64,000 nt of DNA from Chenopodium formosanum. Lineage: Eukaryota; Streptophyta; Magnoliopsida; Caryophyllales; Amaranthaceae. The position numbers and the translations under genes were made by a program. A model generated the notes under the pieces. The model ran no database searches and was not told where the DNA came from. It was given only the letters and a program-made list of their open reading frames with translations. The DNA lies in assembly GCA_024500155.1 (NCBI GenBank), contig CM044873.1, positions 1,803,001-1,867,000 of the forward strand. The letters are read 5' to 3'. Each line of letters begins with the position of its first letter. Position 1 is the first letter of the stretch. Positions 57,670-64,000 of this stretch are shown in pieces.

Positions 57670-59407
57670 GATGAACTAATTATTGAAGGATTTTAAGTGT
57701 AACGCCTCTATATTCTCCTTGTGCACATGTTCTGTACCAAAAACAACACATATCACCATCTTTCACATGAATCATGATCAATAAAGAACACGGAATTCGC
57801 AAGAAGAACTAATCATCCAGGAAGCCAATTAACCTTTGATGTATGTAAGCAGGAATTCCAAATTAATAAAATATGCAATTGCAATTGTTAAGTGTAAAAC
57901 TTTTACCCAAATTCTCAAAACTAGTAAACTACTCGTTTTATTTCTTCAAAACCCCAACTTTAATTTATGCTAATTCAAGTTTCTGAAATTGAGACCTAGA
58001 AAATTACTTATACGTGAGATGAAATAATGCAGCTGATCCAACTATCAAAAAAATTAAATATTATAATTATATTATACATAATAATAGAGAATACCCATAG
58101 AATATTTTCTACGACCGCATTTCTAGTATCTGATACCACAAACATAAACCAATAATTCAAGGTTCAATCAAAATTGAGCAACAAAGAAATTTATTGCAAT
58201 CAAATAGTGAACAAAATGTTAAATTAACAAACAATTATGTACAAGAACACAAAGTTATAATCAAATAAATAATCTTTTAATTCAGATTAATCAACAACTA
58301 CAGGAGTATTTAACAATAAAGAAAGAAGTAGAATTACCTGAAAGTGAAGAGCAAATAAGCGAAAATGGCGGAAGAAACAAAAGAAGAGAGAAAGATAAGA
58401 CTTTTCAAATACGTTGAGTTTAATACCGTGTTTTTGGTTGTTGTCCTAAAATTCCCGATTATATAACAAGTGCTTTTTTGTGGGAAGACCTTTGACTAAA
58501 AAGGTCAACAAGCTAGTCGTATATATTAAAAGCTAACAACTTATCTTAAATTTTCTTGGTTGTTCTAAAGTTCTCCCGTCTTTTTCACGAACTGCCAAAG
58601 TAATTGTGTGATTTGCTGGAATTATAAGGTAGGAAAAATGAGAAAAAATACTTTGTAATTTCAATTGTGTTGACGCATGCTCCACAATTAGTCGTCTATG
58701 GGATTGGAATGAAGAAATTACATTTCATATTGAAAGTGCTATTACTATAAGACTTTTAGTGATTTTGTCAATCATACAATAAAAGTATAACTTTTGTTTA
58801 CATGTATTTTACATAAAATACTCTTTATGTTTCAATCAAAAGATTAATTATATTTTTATCTGATGGCCGATCAGTCAACTCATCAAGAATTATAAACTCG
58901 TTTTGTAAAATTAAAAGATAATGATGCATGCTTTCAAAAGAAAAGACAAGAAAATGAGGCATGATAAGCAAGCTCAAAGGAAGGGAGGTTCATAAACATG
59001 TATAAACTCTAAATCAACCCTCACAATATGACTAATATTGGCGAAATGAGGCTCCAAGTTTTGATTCTCTTGTAACGAAGCATAAGAGCTAACTACTCGA
59101 CTACTCGTATAAAGTACGGAGTCTACGTATACATTATACGGAGTACGTGGAATGTACTGTAAAACTGTAAAAGTACAGCATAAGACTCCGAAGTACTCGT
59201 ACAAAATACAGTATGAATTGGGAGTGGATTGCTTCCCTGCCAAGTAATTACCAGAGAGCGTGTTTGGTCTTATAAGCAGCGTCATCAATTACATAATCAC
59301 CATCATACAAAGTCAGTATCAAAACTTTCTACACTATAAAATTGAAATTCTAAGTTCTCTAGAAGTCCTTCCACTTAAAAAAAGACTTCTAGCCTTATTA
59401 TATTATT
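57670..59407. other. 5' UTR intron and promoter of ARM gene, then intergenic DNA
   Basis: On the minus strand a probable non-coding first exon (about 58337-58410) ends ttcactttcag|gtaattct and an acceptor (tttggtacag|aacatg) lies near 57732. Beyond 58410 the DNA is AT-rich, with a cluster of short tacggagt/actcgta motifs at 59090-59200. No gene found. Confidence 0.5.
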
Positions 59408-62400
59408 CACGCTTTTTGAGGAATTTTTGAAGTTTCGACGCCCGGTGTCGAAAAGACTTGAGATACTTGGGGATAAATCTTGGGGTCATATAACACCGTC
59501 TAGAACCATATATATTATATGATCATTATATGCTGCCATAAACGTACGTGGTAGGCTTGAGTTTATGAAATCGGTGCAAGTTGTAAACGGTTAAATTGGA
59601 TGCTTAAAGGCAAATTGGATGGTTTCACCCACCCAAATGGATTCCCAGAGGGTATTAGGGTTGATGGTAATAATCTCGGCAATTTTTATTCCCGGGCGAA
59701 AAAAAGTCATAAAAATCAAAAATTAAAGGCTATTATCCACGCTTTTTGAGGAGTTTTGGAGGTTTCGGCGCCCGGTGTCGAAAAGACTTGAGATACTTGG
59801 GGATAAATCTTGGGGTCATATAACACCGTTAAGAACCACATATATTATATGATCATTATATGCTGCCATAAACGTACGTGGTAGGCTTGAGTTTATGAAA
59901 TAGGTGCAAGTTGTAAACGGTTATATTGGATGTCTAAAGGCAAATTGGATGGTTCCACGGTTCCACCCACCCAAATGGACTCCCGGAGGGTATTAGGGTC
60001 GATGGTAATCATCTCGGCAATTTTTATTTCCGGACGAAAAAAGTCATAAAAATCAAAAATTGAAGGCTATTATCCACGCTTTTTGAGGAATTTTGGAGGT
60101 TTCAGTGCCCGGTATCGAAAAGACTTGAGATACTAGGGGATAAATCTAGGGGTCATATCATACCGTTTGGAACCATATATGATCATTATATGCTGCCATA
60201 AACGTCCGTGGTAAGCTTGAGTTTATGAAATCAGTGCAAGTTGTAAACGGTTAAATTGGATGCTTAAAGGCAAATTGGATGGTTCCACCCACCCAAATAG
60301 ACCCCCGAGGGTATTAGGTTCCATAGTAATCAACTTGGCAATTTTTATTTCCGGGCGAAAAAAAGTCATAAAAATCAAAAATTGAAGGCTATTATCCACG
60401 CTTTTTGAGGAATTTTGGAGGTTTTGGTGCCCGGTGTCGAAAAGACTTGACATGCTAGGGGATACATCTCGGGTTCATATAAAACCGTTTGGAACCATAT
60501 ATGATCATTATATGCTGCCATAAACGTCCGTGGTAGGCTTGAGTTTATGAAATCGGTACAAGTTTTAAACGGTTAAATTGGATGCTTAAAGGCAAAATGG
60601 ATGGTTCTACCACCCAAATGGACTCTCGGAGGTTATTAGGGTCGATGGTAATCATCTCGGCAATTTTAATTTCCAAGCGAATAAAAGTCGAAAATTTCCA
60701 AAATTGAAGGCTATTATCCACGCTTTTTGAGGAATTTTGGAGTTTTCGGCGCTCGGTGTCGAAAACACTTGAGATGCTAGGAGATAGATCTCGAGGTCAT
60801 ATAATGCCGTTTGGAACTATATATGATCATTATATGCTGCCATAAAGGTCCGTGGTAGGCTTGAGTTTATGAAATCAGTGCAATTTGTGAACGGTTAAAT
60901 TGGATGCTTAAAAGTAAATTGGATTGTTCTACCCATCCAAATGGACTCCCGGAGGATAATAGGGTCCATGGTAATCTTTTCGGAAATTTTTATTTTCGAG
61001 CGAAAAAAAGTAAAAAAAATTCCAAAATTGAAGGCTATTATCCACGCTTTTTGAGGAACTTTGTAGGTTTCGGCGCCCAGTGTCCAAAAGACTTGAGATG
61101 CTAGGGGATACATCTCGGGATCACATAATGCTGTTTGGAATCATATATGATCATTATATACTGCCATAAACGTTCGTAGTAGGCTTGAATTTATGAAATC
61201 GGTGCAAGTTGTAAACAATTAAATTGGATGCTTAAAGGCAAATTGGATGGTGCCACCCACCCACAAGGACTCCCGGAGGGTATTAGGGTCCATGGTAATC
61301 ATCTCGGCAGTTTTTATTTCCGGGCGGAAAAAGCAAAAATTCTAAAATTGAAGGCTATTATCCACGCTTTTTGAGTAGGGGTGGCAATATCATCCAAACC
61401 CGATGGATAACCATCCACCCGATCCAAATATATGGATGAAAACCCGAACTTAAGCGGATGACGGATGGATGATGGATGGGTTGAGTGACGGATCGGGTCG
61501 GATACGGATGATGATACATCCAACCCATCACCCGATCCATCACCCGACCCATCCATCCACCCGTTAAATTTATATATAAAAAAATAAAAATAAATATTTT
61601 TTTAATAAATTAATGTCTATTGTAGTGTTAGGAATTGACATTTGTTTTTAATTTAGTAAAAAGGAACGAGTATTAGAAAGATGTATAAAAGTTTTAATTA
61701 CTTGATCATTTTTTTTTTCAAATCTCAATTTTAATTATTAAAGTGCAAAGTTGTATTTATATATATATTTCACCCGAATTATCACCCGATCCACCCGATT
61801 CATCCATGGATGACGGATGGATCGGATGTGGATGAAGGAAAATTAGGTGATGGATGGGTCGGGTGATGGATGGATTTTTGGCGGATGGAGGCGGATGACG
61901 CATCACCCGACCCACCTCCGATCCATTGCCATCCCTATTTTTGAGGAATATTGGAGGTTTTGGTGCCTGGTGTCAAGAAGACTTGAGATGCTAGGGGATA
62001 TATCTCGTGGTCATAAAATGCCGTTTGGAACCATATATGATCATTATATGCTGCCATAAACGTCCGTGGTAGGTTTGAGTTTATGAAATCGGTGTAAGCT
62101 GTAAACGGTTAAATTGGATGCTTAAAGACAATTTGGATGGTTCCACCCACCCAAATAGACTCTCGAAGGGTATTAAGGTCCATGGTAATCATCTCGGCAA
62201 TTTTTATTTCCGAGCGAAAAAAGTCAAAAAATTCCAAAATTGAAGGCTATTATCTACGATTTTTGAGGAATTTTGGAGTTTTTGGTGCCTGGTGTCGAAA
62301 AGACCTGAGATGCTAGGGAATATATTTTGTGGTCATATAATGCCATTTGGAACCATATATGATCATAATAAACTTCCATAAACGACCGTGGTAGGCTTGA

Positions 62401-63033
62401 GTTTATTAAATCGGTGCAAGTTGTAAACGGTTAAATTGGTTGCTTAAAGGCAAATTGGATGGTTCCACCCACCCAAATAGACTCCCGGAGGATATTAGGG
62501 TCCATGGTAATCATCTCGGCAATTTTAATTTTCGGGCGAAAAAAGTCAAAAAATTCCAAAATTGAAGGCTATTATTCAAGATTTTTGAGGAATTTTGGAG
62601 ATTTTGGTGCCTGGTGTCGAAAAGACTTGAGATGCCAGGGGATATATTTTGTGGTCATATTATGCAGTTTAGTTTCATATATGATCATTATATACTGCCA
62701 TAAACTACCGTGGTAGGCTTGTGTTTATTAAATCGGTGCAAGTTGTAAACGTTTAAATTGGATGCTTAAAGGCAAATTGGATGGTTACACCCACCCAAAT
62801 AGACTTCCGGAGGGTATTATGGTATATGGTAATCATCTCGGCAATTTTTATTTCCGGGCGTAAAAAAGTCGAAAATTTCCAAAATTGAAGGCTATTATCC
62901 ACGCTTTTTGAGGAATTTTGGAGTTTTCGGCCCCGGGTGTCGAAAACACTTGAGATGCTAGGAGATACATCTCGGGGTCATATGATGCCGTTGGAACCAT
63001 ATATAATCATTATATGCAACCATAAACGTCCGT
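59408..63033. repeat. Tandem array of a 320-337 bp satellite-like repeat, nine full units plus one partial
   Basis: Counting from the landmark cacgctttttgagg, units start at 59408, 59738, 60075, 60397, 60719, 61043, 61363, 62255, 62577 and 62900. Spacings are 330, 337, 322, 322, 324, 320, 892 (322 plus an inserted element and its duplication), 322 and 323. The last unit stops after about 130 bp. Other landmarks in every full unit: gatcattatatgctgccat, cacccacccaaat, atctcggcaattttt. Units 1 and 2 share private variants (extra tatatta, ttggggataaatctt), as do units 8 and 9 (ttttgtggtcata), indicating local amplification. No open frame is conserved between units. It may derive from tandem repeats within a retrotransposon UTR, but that is inference. 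Confidence 0.92.
61376..61937. mobile_element. hAT-type MITE nested in the tandem array
   Basis: 562 bp, ends taggggtggcaatat and ccattgccatcccta as terminal inverted repeats, flanked on both sides by the 8-bp target duplication tttttgag (61368-61375, 61938-61945). The host repeat continues exactly where it was broken. TAGGGNTGGCAA ends and 8-bp duplications are hallmarks of hAT elements. Subterminal regions are packed with inverted GGATGGAT/ATCCATCC and CACCCGATCC motifs; the centre is AT-rich and non-coding. Confidence 0.92.
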
Positions 63034-63576
63034 TTTTAGTCTTCTTCCCTGTCCTCCTAAACCACTAAACCACATAGTAAAATTATTACTTTTGTGACTC
63101 CGTCTCAAAATAGTATGTCATTTTTCTAATCATTATTATGTCATTTTTTAATCTATGAAGAAACAAATTGAAATACATGAGCTTGTGGTCTGTTAATATC
63201 TATGCTAAAAAACAAATACGAGTACTAGTATTTAGTTCTATTGTCACAAACCCAAACCAAAGAGATGTAATACGGAGTACTACTCAGGATGCTTAAGAGG
63301 TGGGAAGACAAAAGAGATGCACTTAATAAAAAGTCATTTAACAACAGCAGAAGAAATGTAAACTATTGATTTCACCATGTATTAGAGATTAAGAATTTAT
63401 CTACAAAATGAAGGCTGGAAATAGCTTAACTCTTCTAGGCATTTTGCGTTAATCAAGGACAGATCCCTCGTTAATTAGGCATTAAGCTTGTGTGTATACT
63501 ACCTTGCTCTACAATAACAAAATGCTAAAAGCAAAATCTTGGAAGTAAAAGAATGGGAGAATAAGTCATTATTCGT
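63034..63576. other. Intergenic region and 3' UTR of the last gene
   Basis: AT-rich, with a Stowaway-end-like fragment near 63098 (actccgtctcaaaatag) and one TACGGAGTA. The final 200 bp or so probably form the 3' UTR of the minus-strand gene ending at 63577. No other gene seen. Confidence 0.5.
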
Positions 63577-63754
63577 TTACAATGGCTGGAGTTCTTGCTC
63601 AGGAACAACAGTATCACTATCAACAGGCTTGTATTGTATTGTTGTTTGCTGCCTCCATTTCCGAATGAACCAAATCCCATAAACAGATATACCCAACATC
63701 AATGAAACAATAACTGCCATGACCACTAGCAAGTAATGTTGATGCCACCAACTC
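63577..63754 (-). CDS. Terminal exon of an unidentified single-pass membrane protein (partial gene)
   Basis: Minus-strand exon with a good acceptor (gatacag|gagttgg) ending in TAA at 63577. Read in phase 1 it gives SWWHQHYLLVVMAVIVSLML, then GISVYGIWFIRKWRQQ, and ends VDSDTVVPEQELQPL. A hydrophobic segment of about 22 residues is followed by Arg/Lys (stop-transfer) and an acidic tail, so the C-terminus is probably cytosolic. I do not recognise the protein. The other open phase has no membrane pattern and soon loses its frame. Confidence 0.6.
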
Positions 63755-63767
63755 CTGTATCAAAAGA

Positions 63768-63813
63768 ATCAAATTAAGGAGAGCAGAAATATCAAATTAA
63801 GGACAGCAGAAAT
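63768..63813 (-). repeat. 23-bp tandem duplication in intron
   Basis: atcaaattaagga(g/c)agcagaaat occurs twice back to back with one mismatch, within the intron between the last two exons. Confidence 0.9.
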
Positions 63814-63822
63814 ACACAAAAC

Positions 63823-63929
63823 TTGGTTGAAAGAACAAGGTCAGTTTCCCCACAAAGATCAATTTTTTTGCCACAAAAACTACATGCATAAGCTTTTCTT
63901 TCATCATCAATTGCATTCTGAGCAGTGAC
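63823..63929 (-). CDS. Possible penultimate exon of the same gene
   Basis: A 107-nt open segment follows a good minus-strand acceptor (ggcttttaag|gtcactg) and leaves the correct phase (two bases) for the terminal exon. It encodes VTAQNAIDDERKAYACSFCG and KKIDLCGETDLVLST, with a Cys-x2-Cys and a third Cys. The donor (ccaa|gttttg) is weak, so the exon or its 3' edge may be wrong. The remaining 71 bases to the window end look intronic. Confidence 0.35.
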
Positions 63930-64000
63930 CTTAAAAGCCAAAAAAATAAATAAAAATGAAACCTTACTTAGAACTTTAATTCAATTCTGAGCATTCATTG

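Noticed and set aside
61314..62059. Open frames at 61314-61556 and 61847-62059
   Set aside because: They lie in or across the GGATGGAT-rich MITE and the satellite repeat; the peptides are translations of low-complexity DNA.
59408..63033. CRISPR-like array
   Set aside because: The repeats are about 322 bp with no spacer/repeat alternation, in a plant genome; this is a tandem satellite-type array.
63577..63754. Alternative reading frame of the last exon starting GAG TTG GTG
   Set aside because: It lacks a membrane-protein pattern; only the phase giving SWWHQHY has a hydrophobic helix, stop-transfer charges and a matching stop.
1..64000. tRNA, snoRNA or other structured RNA genes
   Set aside because: No tRNA-like cloverleaf with A and B boxes was recognised by eye; a tRNAscan-SE or Infernal run would be needed to exclude them firmly.

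Overview
This is a 64 kb piece of a plant nuclear genome. All genes have GT-AG introns, the intergenic DNA is AT-rich and full of small non-autonomous transposons, and every recognisable protein is a flowering-plant family member: SRFR1, lysine-rich AGP, GASA/snakin, plastid-type SWIB, DWD-box WD40. The recurrent 9-mer TACGGAGTA and the transposon style suggest a core eudicot, perhaps Caryophyllales (spinach, beet or quinoa relatives), but the species cannot be fixed from sequence alone. No prokaryotic genes, CRISPR arrays or intact viruses were found.

Layout, left to right. 1-3.6 kb: repeat-rich DNA upstream of a two-exon gene for a COX7a-like cytochrome c oxidase subunit (3602-3947). 5.37-7.2 kb: a 1.8 kb non-autonomous element with hairpin-containing terminal inverted repeats and a 9-bp target duplication. 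7.5-25.5 kb: a complete 23-exon SRFR1 gene (1026 aa), whose large introns hold tandem duplications, hairpins and a short organelle-type LSU rRNA fragment. 26.9-28.7 kb (minus): an ARM/TPR protein, tail to tail with SRFR1. 30.9-32.7 kb (minus): a plastid-type SWIB/MDM2-domain protein with a SINE-like fragment in its intron. 32.7-38.8 kb: gene-free, MITE-rich. 38.8-41.1 kb: a GPI-anchored lysine-rich arabinogalactan protein. 41-46 kb: gene-free, with a foldback minisatellite element and several MITEs. 46.3-51.5 kb: an 11-exon LRR plus WD40 protein with a DWD (DDB1-binding) box. 53.2-55.7 kb: a tandem pair of GASA/snakin peptide genes. 56.3-57.7 kb (minus): an ARM-repeat protein of the PUB4-like class without a U-box. 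59.4-63.0 kb: a tandem array of a 320-337 bp repeat with a nested hAT-type MITE. 63.6-64 kb (minus): the 3' end of an unidentified membrane protein gene.

The genes do not form a pathway; this is an ordinary plant gene neighbourhood covering mitochondrial respiration, immune regulation, cell-wall glycoproteins, peptide signalling and ubiquitin-linked scaffolds. The least ordinary material is the repeat fraction: the satellite-like array with its nested transposon, the hairpin-ended element at 5.4 kb, the foldback GTTACTTGTA element at 42 kb, the TGAAC-rich MITE family, the over-represented TACGGAGTA 9-mer and the rRNA fragment inside SRFR1. Exon coordinates were derived by hand from splice signals and reading-frame continuity; UTRs were not mapped.
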